Source: Sphingobacterium sp. GVS05A (lineage in GTDB: Bacteria > Bacteroidota > Bacteroidia > Sphingobacteriales > Sphingobacteriaceae). Taken from it: 64,000 bases of DNA. Positions 1 through 8,789 of this stretch are shown here, piece after piece. Both the position numbers and the translations under genes were made by a program. The stretch lies in assembly GCF_019969845.1 (NCBI RefSeq), contig NZ_JAHXYR010000001.1, positions 682,001-746,000 on the forward strand, read 5' to 3'. The notes beneath the pieces are model-generated. The model was not told where the DNA came from. It made no database searches and saw nothing but the letters and a program-made list of their open reading frames with translations. Position 1 is the first letter of the stretch; each line of letters starts with the position of its first letter.

Positions 1-1
1 C

Positions 2-1021
2 TTTGGCGATTGGTTTACCGTATTCGGCAGTGCTGGTGACGATGGAACTTATCCGGTTCATCTATATCAGTTCGGAACTTATCCCAAACAGGCGGAGTAC
101 CGCGATGAACTGGTGAAGCTATTGAAAAGAGACTTCGCTATTGCAGATACCGAAAGCTGCCTGCAAATATTAGCAGCATATTTTAACTTGCTCGGAATTA
201 GGACAGGGGAAACCGCTCTGGAAGGTCGGGAAGATCAAATCGACAGTGGAAGCTGGGATATCAGCAAACCCGGTGTGGATGCGCTTGCTATTACTGTCAG
301 TAGTCATATCACGACTGCAGCAGCGGATGTCGGGTATCTGCAGAAATCAGCCGCTTTGGATATCTTGAAAAAGCTTTCTTCCTACGCAAGATTGCACTTT
401 AAAGATTGGCATACTTTCTCCGAAAAATTTTTGGAGGGAGAACATCATGTTGGGCTGAACAATAAAATCGGGAAATCTTATTTAAAAAGATATGTTGGCT
501 ATTTAAGGGAAAAGATAGGCAGTCCTTGGAATAATATTGATTGGAATACCCAACCAGTCCAAGACCGTGTGCTGTCAGCTATTGCCTGGACATTTCAGGC
601 CAAGTCGTATCATAATTCCCAGGAGTTTGATGCCAATGTTGCGGAGTATCAGCGTGATATTTTAGGCGATCGGGCACAGTGGGATGCCAATGAAATTGTG
701 GTCGATGCGCCCGAAATTGAGCTTTGTTATATGTGTTGGATCAAGGGAATGGAAGATTTGAATCCCAATGAGGTACTAATGGATGATGAAGAAGAGGCTT
801 TTGATGAGGATAATGGAGATGATGGATATTTTCAAGTAGAAATATGCGCCCGAGTCCAAGCTTCCAATGGGAAGAATTTTACCGCACTGGACCTATTGTA
901 TCAAATGGAGAAACAATTGATAGGCAAGGAACTGGGGGATCATATATTCTTTGAAGGGCTTGACCGTGTCGAGAATCACTCCGGCGATACACCCTTGTAT
1001 TATATCAGTTTTGGAAGCTAG
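2..1021 (+). CDS. DUF1266 domain protein, 5' end cut by the window
   Basis: The reading frame is open back to base 2, so the GTG at 113 is internal and the real start lies outside the window. The middle of the protein has the DUF1266 pattern: an alpha-helical stretch around bases 270-360, then 'DWHTFSEKFLEGE' (about bases 403-441) and 'SPWNNIDW' (about 523-546), matching the family's W..F...Y..G and SPW.....W signatures. A strongly acidic segment (DDEEEAFDEDNGDD, about 784-825) precedes a C-terminal part of unknown kind. DUF1266 proteins are uncharacterised cytoplasmic proteins and no catalytic residues are known to me. The gene is followed by two hairpins. Family call is moderately sure; function is unknown. 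Confidence 0.7.
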   Translation, partial: FGDWFTVFGSAGDDGTYPVHLYQFGTYPKQAEYRDELVKLLKRDFAIADTESCLQILAAYFNLLGIRTGETALEGREDQIDSGSWDISKPGVDALAITVSSHITTAAADVGYLQKSAALDILKKLSSYARLHFKDWHTFSEKFLEGEHHVGLNNKIGKSYLKRYVGYLREKIGSPWNNIDWNTQPVQDRVLSAIAWTFQAKSYHNSQEFDANVAEYQRDILGDRAQWDANEIVVDAPEIELCYMCWIKGMEDLNPNEVLMDDEEEAFDEDNGDDGYFQVEICARVQASNGKNFTALDLLYQMEKQLIGKELGDHIFFEGLDRVENHSGDTPLYYISFGS

Positions 1022-1056
1022 TTTTTTTATCGCATACTGTTGTTTATTATAAAAAT

Positions 1057-1079
1057 AGCGGCATATTATGCCGCTTTTC
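1057..1079 (+). terminator. Hairpin terminator after the DUF1266 gene
   Basis: AGCGGCATA at 1057-1065 pairs with TATGCCGCT at 1067-1075, followed by TTTT. It sits 36 bases after the stop codon and looks like an intrinsic terminator. Confidence 0.7.
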
Positions 1080-1083
1080 AATT

Positions 1084-1113
1084 ACTCAGTGACAAGCATT
1101 GAGTGATTTTTTA
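1084..1113. terminator. Second hairpin with T run
   Basis: ACTCAGTG at 1084-1091 pairs with CATTGAGT at 1097-1104 with one wobble, followed on the plus strand by GATTTTTT. It may act as a back-up terminator for the DUF1266 gene, or on the minus strand end the small ORF at 1111-1188. Confidence 0.5.
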
Positions 1114-1188
1114 TGTTCCCATCTCGATATCATCCCAATCTAAACCTTCGGCCCATCTTATTTCGCTGTCGTCCATAAAAATCTGCAT
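1111..1188 (-). CDS. Candidate 25-residue small protein or gene remnant
   Basis: Read from the minus strand, an ATG at 1188 opens a 25-codon frame ending in TAA at 1111. The peptide is very acidic (eight D/E) and has two tryptophans in a W-A-E-G-L-D-W-D-D-I-E context, which looks more like real protein than random AT-rich translation. Its stop touches the hairpin at 1084-1113. No family is recognised. It may be a genuine micro-protein, the C-terminal remnant of a lost gene, or chance. Confidence 0.25.
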   Translation of the reverse strand: MQIFMDDSEIRWAEGLDWDDIEMGT

Positions 1189-1257
1189 ATTGGATTAAAT
1201 TTGATAATTTTGTGCTGCTAATTAATTACTGCATTACATATTTAGACGGTTTTTTTG

Positions 1258-1791
1258 ATGTCTGGAGTGAAAGACAAGTTTCGTTTAATAAAGAGAAGAA
1301 TGCATTTATACCTTATATTTTTGATAGGCTTTGCGCTATTCATTGTACTATTTGGCCTAATTTTCAGGCAGTATACTGCTGGATTTAAACCTAAAAATAG
1401 TCAGGTCAGTTATGAATCTTCAGCTGATTTGGTAGGAGAAGAGATCAGAAAGATTTCATCCCGTCCTTTCCTGTTTGGCTTGAAAGATAATCTTGTCAGT
1501 GATGAAGATTTCTATTTTGATGATATAAACTTTTATGCTATTGATAATAAACAGCAGAGAAAGGCGGTTTTCCTGCTAACGGAAATCATCGAGCTGAGCA
1601 AGACTTCGATAACAATCACAAATCATAGGGTCTGGCAAGTTATTATCCATGGGGCTGACAATCAAAAAATAGTATTTAAGTTTACGCACAACTATACCCT
1701 ATGGAATAAAGATTTTGTTAAATTTTATAAGAAAATAGAGCAAATAAACCCCGCCGCAATAAAATCGAAATGGAGTCTTTGGACAATGTAA
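1258..1791 (+). CDS. Hypothetical single-pass membrane protein
   Basis: The ATG at 1258 is chosen over the TTG just before it, giving 177 residues. After a short basic N-terminus (KDKFRLIKRRMH) there is one transmembrane segment at about residues 13-35 (LYLIFLIGFALFIVLFGLIF). The remaining 140 residues form a soluble domain rich in alternating hydrophobic strands, with a fold that could be PH-like ('SITITNHRVWQVIIHG'). No catalytic motif is visible. It stands alone between the DUF1266 gene and the paralog pair. The gene is probably real; the function is not recognised. Confidence 0.6.
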   Translation: MSGVKDKFRLIKRRMHLYLIFLIGFALFIVLFGLIFRQYTAGFKPKNSQVSYESSADLVGEEIRKISSRPFLFGLKDNLVSDEDFYFDDINFYAIDNKQQRKAVFLLTEIIELSKTSITITNHRVWQVIIHGADNQKIVFKFTHNYTLWNKDFVKFYKKIEQINPAAIKSKWSLWTM

Positions 1792-1976
1792 AGGAGATCG
1801 ATTTATCCCAATTTGATAATAACCTTTTCATTTTGATATCATTTTTCTTGTTAAAAACTTTGTAAAATAAATCAATATAGCTGTATTTCAGTTTGTTATT
1901 TCTTGTTTTTTGTTTTGGAATGTTGTTTGGCTTATACCAGTAACAATGGATTATTGGTATTCATAAAAACAATGCA

Positions 1977-2348
1977 ATGGAAGCAAGAAAAAAAATGGAT
2001 GAAGGACAGACGGTGGATTTTGTTGCCGCTGTAATCCCGGAGCTGAATCTTAGACTAAGGAAAACCGAACTTAAAAAGGACTACAAAAATATTGTCAATG
2101 TCATATCTCAGTTTGCGGAGGATGTCATTTATGCCAAAGATTGGCGCCGTTTTGAATGGGTAATGCAGGTCGTGGCTTATGTACTTGAGCGCGGAACTTC
2201 AGAACTCCAGATTGTAATAAACGGATTACTACCAAAGACCTTCTCCAGATTTAAAAAAGCATGTAACACGATTGAATGGAGTCACCTGGAGGCTCGTTTG
2301 CCGCTTTCGATACAACGGCTTATTCTTCCAGAAGGTAGGAATGACTAA
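1977..2348 (+). CDS. Small helical protein, paralog of the gene at 2540 (DUF7674-like)
   Basis: A 123-residue, mostly helical, cytoplasmic protein with no signal peptide. It aligns end to end with the protein at 2540-2902: both begin near 'VAAVIPEL' / 'VSVIPLAQ', share a central 'ERGTSELQIVINGLL' / 'EKGERRLQNAVENIF' segment, and end with 'LPLSIQRL' / 'IPIGIYTA'. The layout resembles small uncharacterised Bacteroidota proteins grouped as DUF7674, but that name is from memory and not firm. The tandem arrangement suggests local duplication. Function is unknown. Confidence 0.6.
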   Translation: MEARKKMDEGQTVDFVAAVIPELNLRLRKTELKKDYKNIVNVISQFAEDVIYAKDWRRFEWVMQVVAYVLERGTSELQIVINGLLPKTFSRFKKACNTIEWSHLEARLPLSIQRLILPEGRND

Positions 2349-2539
2349 GAGAAAAACAAACCTGGCGAATACTATTCCTATGAAAATAACTAATGTAATC
2401 ATACGATGGACTTGTATAACCGATTGCAAATCAAAATCGATTGCGGGCCAAAATTCGGATGACAGCCGATGATATTTAATATCGGATTTATAAAAAGCTA
2501 TTGTATAACAATAATGTTTAAACCGCTTAAAGTGAATAT

Positions 2540-2902
2540 ATGATGAATATAAAGCAAGCTCAGGAAATCATTGTTTCGGTGATACCATTGGCGCAAACAG
2601 AAATTTCGCAGCCAGAAAATGCTGGCAATCCAATCACAACAATCCGCATCCTTACATCGTATATCGAAAAGATGATTGAGCAGGGACGTGAGGATGAGTT
2701 GGGTAAAGCACTGCATCTGATGGAATACATGCACGAAAAAGGGGAGCGGAGACTCCAAAATGCAGTGGAAAATATATTTGTTTTCTCATTGGACAGTATT
2801 TTGACAGCCTGCCCCGAATCGATGCGTGGAACGGTGACTGGCAAGATTCCCATCGGAATTTATACCGCTTACATCAATCAACTGTATAGATCAGGCTACT
2901 AA
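2540..2902 (+). CDS. Small helical protein, paralog of the gene at 1977 (DUF7674-like)
   Basis: A 120-residue helical protein starting at the first of two adjacent ATGs (2540 or 2543). Similarity to the preceding gene runs along the whole length, with conserved spacing of the 'E(K/R)G...LQ' segment and the final 'Y...L' region. The two genes are separated by 191 bases with no other convincing gene. Its stop codon lies within the hairpin at 2885-2914 shared with the convergent helicase gene. Function is unknown. Duplicated small helical proteins beside a large helicase might be accessory or immunity-like factors, but nothing in the sequence proves that. Confidence 0.6.
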   Translation: MMNIKQAQEIIVSVIPLAQTEISQPENAGNPITTIRILTSYIEKMIEQGREDELGKALHLMEYMHEKGERRLQNAVENIFVFSLDSILTACPESMRGTVTGKIPIGIYTAYINQLYRSGY

Positions 2903-2914
2903 ACCTGATCTATA
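2885..2914. terminator. Bidirectional hairpin overlapping both stop codons
   Basis: TATAGATCAGG at 2885-2895 pairs perfectly with CCTGATCTATA at 2904-2914, with an 8-base loop. The plus-strand stop (2900-2902) is in the loop and the minus-strand helicase stop (2910-2912) is in the stem, so one element ends both convergent genes. Confidence 0.7.
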
Positions 2915-5900
2915 TCAAAACAATTCTCCCATTTATTGATTTCCAATAACCCTGTTGGAGTAGTTTATCAATTGAAGTATTGATAATGCTATCAATTTGA
3001 GCACCGGTTTTAGAAAAGGAAAAAGCTCTGGCTGTGGCGCGTACAAGATCCTCTCTTAATAGAGAGAGACTGTTGTCCATGACCTCGATAAGTGCAACCT
3101 CTATTTCTTCAGGTGCAATATCTTCGATCGCTCGTTTTTCAAGGTTATTGTCGCGGTAATATGTTAGCGCTGTGGCCGATTGTTCCTGATCCCAATAAAA
3201 AATTTGATGGGAAAGCTCCTCCTTTACTCCGGGCAATTTTCTCGTCAGTTCAGTTAGATACTGCACAAGTTTTGATGTGGCTCTTGTGGTGTTCCATAAA
3301 CGTAGCACCTTGCGAAAGAGATGGTTTTGACTGATTGGAGATTCTGTACGGATGATCTTCAGGATCTGATCGCTCAATACCGTTCGATAGGCCACATCAT
3401 AAATTAATTCTGGACTTGCTGTTGTCATTGGATTGACTTTGGCACTTACATAAGGTTTCATTTTAGATGAAACAATGGCCTCATCGGATAGCACTGAAAG
3501 AGTGGTTTTCGATTGTGCTTGGGAAGCATCGATGATGATAGGCTCTTTTGCCGCTGTATCGTTTACGATGCGTTGAATTTCCGCTTTAATCTCATTCAGT
3601 ATTTTATCTCTGTTTTTTATCCAGTCTAAGGTCCAGATGCGGTAAATATTCCAGCCCAGTGATTGCAGCACATTCGGAATCAGCAGTTCCCTGTCATTGG
3701 TTGTCTGTGTATTGAAATAGTTTTTCCCGTCAACCAATATCCCCAAAATATACTGATGAGCATGCATCGGATCCACAATACCAATATCAACGCGATAGCC
3801 CGAAGTACCGATATTTGTTTTCACTTTTATACCCTGTCGGTCTAAATATTTCGCGATCGATTGGATGAGGGTATATTTTTCCTGATCATGGGCTACTGCT
3901 TCAGCTGTCTGCAATACGCCTCTTTCAGCGAAGTTTAAAAAGGCTTTTAGTCCCTCCACACCAGCCGAACTGGTACGGCTTAAATCAATCTGATCTCCCT
4001 TTAGCGAAGAGAACACACGCATTTCGTATCGGGCCCGGGTCACAGCAACATTGAGTCTGCGCCAGCCGCCATCACGATTTAAAGGACCGAAATTCATCGA
4101 AACCTTGCCATCTTCGTCTGGGCCGTAGCCGATGGAAAATAGAATAAAATCACGTTCGTCGCCTTGGACATTTTCTAAATTTTTAATAAAAATAGGCTCA
4201 TCACCCTGTAGTGCCGTTTCTTCTAAGTCGGGATGCGCTGAGAATAATGACTGCAACAAATCTTCAATTAAATTCTGCTGCGTTTGACTAAAAGTGACCA
4301 CACCCAATGAACGATGGGGACGATGTTCCAAATGCTGTTTTATATATTGGATCACTGCCTCAGCTTCCTTTAGGTTTGTTCGGGTTTTCCCCTTGTCATA
4401 ATGACCATCGATAAATTGAAAACTTACTTTCTTATCCTGATCGTCATGGGAAGGAAATGTCAATAATTTGTTCTCATAAAAATTGGAGTTACTGAAAGAA
4501 ATAAGGCTTTCATGTTTACTGCGATAATGACGCAATAGGTATTTCGATGGAATGGACAAGGCGAGGGAATCATCCAGGATGCTTTCCAGGTCTTCTAATT
4601 CCAGATGATCTTCATCAATTTTGTTGCTGGCAAAGAAGCTCGTTGGTGGCATTTGCTTTGGATCCCCCACAATAATGGCCTGTTTAGCACGAGCGAGGGC
4701 GCTGATTGCTTCTGATGTCGGTAGCTGCGATGCTTCATCGAAAATAACCAGATCGAAATGATCGGTATTTACATCAAAATATTGAGCGACCGAAATCGGA
4801 CTCATCAGCATGCAGGGTTTGAGTCGCGGAAGTAACGTCGAAATCTGATCAAATAAACGACGGATACTGACTCCACGTCCTCGATTTCGGATCGCACGTT
4901 GTAAGATTCCAATTTCCGAACTATGAACTGCTTCCTGGGAGAGGTTGGGGATTTTGTTGCTGAGCTCCAAAACCAATTGCTCCCGTACCAATCGGGTAAA
5001 CTCTTGATGAAGTGTCTTGTATTGTAAAATCTGTGCCTCATATACAGCCGCATCAAAACCATTTAAAATGCTGGACTGATCCAAAGAATTTACAAAGTAA
5101 TTGAGATGCAATACACTTTCCATATCCATGCACAGTGCATCTTTATTGATTTTGTTCGCTTCAAGTAGATCAATCAACCAGGATAGTCCCAGTTTTATAC
5201 CCTGATCCTTATAATAATTGTATCGGATCCAGTCTTCAAGTTGATCTAAATCTTGTTTTATTTGGTTTAAAACATCGACTTCTGGAATATGAACTAAAAA
5301 TGCCGAAATGGCCTGATGCTTATCTGCGTAATGTTGGAGCGCTAAAATAATGGTTGGTATTCTCAACTTTAGATCTATATGTGCGAGTATATAGTTTAAC
5401 CAAGATTGAAAGTTTTCAAATTTGAGCTGTTGCGCCAGTTCATTGAATGCCCGCAGTTCTTGCTGATGCTGTTGCAGTGTAGCTAAATTATAGGTATTGC
5501 CTATGAGATAATAACTCGTCGCCTCTGTTATCGGATAGAATTGCGGTTCCGCTAAATTCTTTGAGACCAGATCGAAGGAATTTTTCTGATAAAAGAACTG
5601 ATCAACCTGCTGTTCGGAAGTAATTTTGTTTGTGGCAAAACCATTTAAGAATTTTTTTACTTTACGTTGTTTCAACCATTTGGGCAGAAACCAGGAATGT
5701 TTTGACTGATTCCAGGTAGATTCAATCAGATTCCAGTCTGTCGTAAATATTCGGTTGCCAAAATCTGTAACAAGCGCATTTTCTAGTGTCTGTTTTTGGC
5801 TTTGCAGTTCAACCCAATGATCAAGTAAATTCTTTTGGCGAACATCAAAGTAAACATTGACGATGGTCTGATGCGCCGAAAAGTGAGTAATCTTTTCGAG

Positions 5901-8633
5901 AAGTGAACATAGCGAGGTCTTGTTTTCTATCCAATTCTTCGTGAGATTTAATTGCAGATCCGATAGAGCTTTAGTTGCCTCGGCGTCCGCCTGTATATAA
6001 TCTTCGATAGATTTCTCGATATTATTTTTGTGAGCAAAGTTCTGATCTTTCAAATGGATCAAGCGTAATGGGTGCTTGTCAATCGCTGGTAATTTATGCG
6101 TTAACTCTCCGAAGGGGATTGCCCAGTCCTGCCAATTATTCCAGGTCTTTTTGTCAATATGTTCCAGTTGCAGGGATAGCATCCAGTCCGTGTTGATTTC
6201 GATATGATGACTGTCTAAATAGGAAACGGAATCATAAAGGCTCCAACCTACTGCAAAGGGCTTATGTAAGGAGTCAACATATTGACTTAAAGTTGCTTTT
6301 CGCTGGTCAATACGTTGCGCTTCTTCCTGAAAATCGATATGACTTTGATACTTGGGTGTTTCCAGGCTCTGTTCCAGTTGTCGTAGTACATCTGATTTTT
6401 TAGATTTATTTGAATGTAACTCTAAACAGAAGGAGCCTAAACCAATTTTTTCCAAACGGCGATGTACCACATCCAAAGCCGCCTTTTTAGCAGCGACAAA
6501 AAGGACTTTTTTGTCATTCGCTAGTGCATTTGCGATAATATTGGTGATGGTTTGGGATTTACCGGTACCGGGAGGGCCATGTAGTACAAAACTTTTATTT
6601 GCGTTGGAGTGATGTACAGCTTCAAGCTGGGAATTGTCTGTTGGAATGGGTAATGTTAACAAGGAAGAGGGGAGCCGCTCAAGATTTTCCGAATCAACGG
6701 TGATATCCAATAGATCCGAAAGCCGCCCGTCAATCAAGCTCTTTACAATGGTGCTTTTTTTAATTTCTTCTGCATATTTGGTTAGGTCTTGCCATAGAAT
6801 AAGCTTGTTAAAAGAGAAGTTTCCAAGGACAACCTGTTCCTGAATATCCCATCCTTCCAGATTTAAAATAGACTTTCTTAAAATCGCGAATACTTTTTGT
6901 ACATCAACCCCTGACTCATCTATAGGTAGCACTTCCAGTGCATTGAGGTTAAGCTTAAATTCCTGTTTGAGATATTCCAACAGTGTAATATTGATCATGG
7001 CCTCCTCTTCACGGCTTCGGAGTGTAAACTTGGTGTTGACAGATCTGCGTGATAATTCAACAGGAATCAATAGGATGGGGGCAAGTCTAGGCTGTTGATT
7101 GGTTTTGGGTTCAAACCACTTCAATAAACCGACGCCCAGATACAAGGTACTCTTTCCATTTTCCTCTTCGGCCAATTTCGCATTGCGGTACAGGTGTGTT
7201 AAGATATTATCCAGATCATCCTGATGATAAAGTGTTAGCAGGCGATTATATCTGAATTCGTCGTCAGCAAGCTTGAATAGTGGCTCGGAAGAATGCAAGG
7301 GTTCTAAATAAAGATTGTAACGACGTAAAACCTCTTGACTGTTGTTGGGATGTATGGTGAGTGATTTTCCGTTTGATAGATGATCTTCCAAGAGATCTGT
7401 TTTCAGATCCACTATCTGCAACATACTTTTAGTGAACCGAAGGTTCAATAGGTTATTTCTGAGTGAAAGGTCGAGCAGCTTTCGTTCCCAGATTTTTTGT
7501 TTTGTTAGATCTTTGACTTCACTGAGAACGAGATCCAGTTTGTTGTCATCGATATTAAAATAATCGATAGCCTGTTTTTTGGCTGATCCAGTGGTATTCT
7601 TTAATGCCGCGTTGTTCAGATCGTCCTTTCCAGTAAAAGGTAAGGGAAGGATCCCATGCGAACGGGCATGTTTGATATCGAGGGATAAAATAAAATTGTT
7701 GGCATGTAATAGCTGCGTTTCGGCGATGTTCATCGCTTCTCGCATGGTATAGGCATTTCCTCTGCATAAATGCGTAGACTCGATCAAAGCGATATCATCA
7801 ATTCCATGGGCGATCCGTTTTGAAATAGCGGCTTGATCATAATTGACAACAGCTTCTAGCCGCTGGTCGCTGAGCCAAACGCCTATAAATGCATGCCCTT
7901 GAGTGACAATAAGAATTGGATTCAGATCGATAGCTTCCAGACAGGCTGCAAATAGTAGCGAGATATCGATACAGTTTCCAAACTGCGTTTCCCAAATCTG
8001 ATCCACCAGACGAATGCGCTGACCTTCAGTTTCAAAACTTGCAGGCATGGCGCTGTATGTAATATTGATATTTAGAATAGCCTGATATAGGGCCATTACT
8101 TCCTGCAGGACACGATCCTTGCTATTGGATTGATAGCCCAAAAACGCTGGCGTTAACCTGTTTTTCTCAAGAATTTTGACCGCCTCAGCTTTAATCGTAT
8201 AGATGATATCATGATTGGGCAAAACGTAAGAAGCCAATAACTCGGGGTAATTACTTAATCCGCCAAAATAATCCATCGGTAATACGTTTACGGTGAATTT
8301 TTGCTGATATAAGATTTCATTTTTAGAATAAATCGTACAGGTAAGCGTATCCAAATCTTTCTCTACCAGATTCCGGATAAATGAAATATTGTAGTCGAAA
8401 GCTAAATTTTCCAGTGTTACTGGTGTTCCTTCCAAAAACCTGTCTATATAAAATGTGTAGGGGCTGAACAATCCGATTTCAGAAGTAATCTCAATTTTTA
8501 TCTGTTCAATATCCTTTGTAACTGCGGTGATTTTAATTTTTTCCACTAGCGACAGATTATGGAAACAGAAGCTATAATTAAAGTGAGAGGCTTTCTCTAT
8601 TGCAACCTGAAAACAAGCATTAGTTTCGATCAT
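2910..8633 (-). CDS. Giant SF1 helicase with transglutaminase-like, DUF4011, Vsr-like nuclease and DUF3320 regions
   Basis: 1907 residues. Domains in order: N-terminal beta-rich region (1-125); a transglutaminase-like core around 205-255 with C221 ('GNCIDIS') and H247 ('GHAFIGVW'); DUF4011 about 375-640 ('RKLLDLSLRNNLLNLR'); a superfamily 1 helicase with Walker A GPPGTGKS at 686-693, a long helical insertion, Walker B DEAS at 1299-1302, GDPKQMPP at 1323-1330, VQGDERD at 1489-1495 and VTRAR at 1531-1535; a Vsr/PD-(D/E)xK-like nuclease about 1585-1685 with D1616 and D1635-x-K1637; and DUF3320 about 1740-1810. Such COG1112-type helicase-nucleases are widely suspected, and some shown, to act in phage defence; for this protein that is inference. 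It is encoded alone on its strand. Start at 8633 is the only good ATG. Confidence 0.9.
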   Translation of the reverse strand: MIETNACFQVAIEKASHFNYSFCFHNLSLVEKIKITAVTKDIEQIKIEITSEIGLFSPYTFYIDRFLEGTPVTLENLAFDYNISFIRNLVEKDLDTLTCTIYSKNEILYQQKFTVNVLPMDYFGGLSNYPELLASYVLPNHDIIYTIKAEAVKILEKNRLTPAFLGYQSNSKDRVLQEVMALYQAILNINITYSAMPASFETEGQRIRLVDQIWETQFGNCIDISLLFAACLEAIDLNPILIVTQGHAFIGVWLSDQRLEAVVNYDQAAISKRIAHGIDDIALIESTHLCRGNAYTMREAMNIAETQLLHANNFILSLDIKHARSHGILPLPFTGKDDLNNAALKNTTGSAKKQAIDYFNIDDNKLDLVLSEVKDLTKQKIWERKLLDLSLRNNLLNLRFTKSMLQIVDLKTDLLEDHLSNGKSLTIHPNNSQEVLRRYNLYLEPLHSSEPLFKLADDEFRYNRLLTLYHQDDLDNILTHLYRNAKLAEEENGKSTLYLGVGLLKWFEPKTNQQPRLAPILLIPVELSRRSVNTKFTLRSREEEAMINITLLEYLKQEFKLNLNALEVLPIDESGVDVQKVFAILRKSILNLEGWDIQEQVVLGNFSFNKLILWQDLTKYAEEIKKSTIVKSLIDGRLSDLLDITVDSENLERLPSSLLTLPIPTDNSQLEAVHHSNANKSFVLHGPPGTGKSQTITNIIANALANDKKVLFVAAKKAALDVVHRRLEKIGLGSFCLELHSNKSKKSDVLRQLEQSLETPKYQSHIDFQEEAQRIDQRKATLSQYVDSLHKPFAVGWSLYDSVSYLDSHHIEINTDWMLSLQLEHIDKKTWNNWQDWAIPFGELTHKLPAIDKHPLRLIHLKDQNFAHKNNIEKSIEDYIQADAEATKALSDLQLNLTKNWIENKTSLCSLLEKITHFSAHQTIVNVYFDVRQKNLLDHWVELQSQKQTLENALVTDFGNRIFTTDWNLIESTWNQSKHSWFLPKWLKQRKVKKFLNGFATNKITSEQQVDQFFYQKNSFDLVSKNLAEPQFYPITEATSYYLIGNTYNLATLQQHQQELRAFNELAQQLKFENFQSWLNYILAHIDLKLRIPTIILALQHYADKHQAISAFLVHIPEVDVLNQIKQDLDQLEDWIRYNYYKDQGIKLGLSWLIDLLEANKINKDALCMDMESVLHLNYFVNSLDQSSILNGFDAAVYEAQILQYKTLHQEFTRLVREQLVLELSNKIPNLSQEAVHSSEIGILQRAIRNRGRGVSIRRLFDQISTLLPRLKPCMLMSPISVAQYFDVNTDHFDLVIFDEASQLPTSEAISALARAKQAIIVGDPKQMPPTSFFASNKIDEDHLELEDLESILDDSLALSIPSKYLLRHYRSKHESLISFSNSNFYENKLLTFPSHDDQDKKVSFQFIDGHYDKGKTRTNLKEAEAVIQYIKQHLEHRPHRSLGVVTFSQTQQNLIEDLLQSLFSAHPDLEETALQGDEPIFIKNLENVQGDERDFILFSIGYGPDEDGKVSMNFGPLNRDGGWRRLNVAVTRARYEMRVFSSLKGDQIDLSRTSSAGVEGLKAFLNFAERGVLQTAEAVAHDQEKYTLIQSIAKYLDRQGIKVKTNIGTSGYRVDIGIVDPMHAHQYILGILVDGKNYFNTQTTNDRELLIPNVLQSLGWNIYRIWTLDWIKNRDKILNEIKAEIQRIVNDTAAKEPIIIDASQAQSKTTLSVLSDEAIVSSKMKPYVSAKVNPMTTASPELIYDVAYRTVLSDQILKIIRTESPISQNHLFRKVLRLWNTTRATSKLVQYLTELTRKLPGVKEELSHQIFYWDQEQSATALTYYRDNNLEKRAIEDIAPEEIEVALIEVMDNSLSLLREDLVRATARAFSFSKTGAQIDSIINTSIDKLLQQGYWKSINGRIVLI

Positions 8634-8789
8634 TTTAAAAAAAAATATATTAGTTTAAAGATATAGAAAATTTATATACTCCCAATTGCTTTATACGCTA
8701 TTTCTAGATGTCGTTTTGAGTGTAATTTTTGGCAAAATAAATAAAGGAAGCATTTTTAATTTTGTGTCAGATTTAATAAATGATTTAAG

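Noticed and set aside
2272-2472. Frame of 66 codons between the two paralogous small genes
   Set aside because: It overlaps the end of the first gene in another frame and looks like random translation.
8596-8625. GCAACCTGA near the start of the helicase gene on the plus strand
   Set aside because: It has no GTC element at the right distance and faces the opposite direction to the gene.
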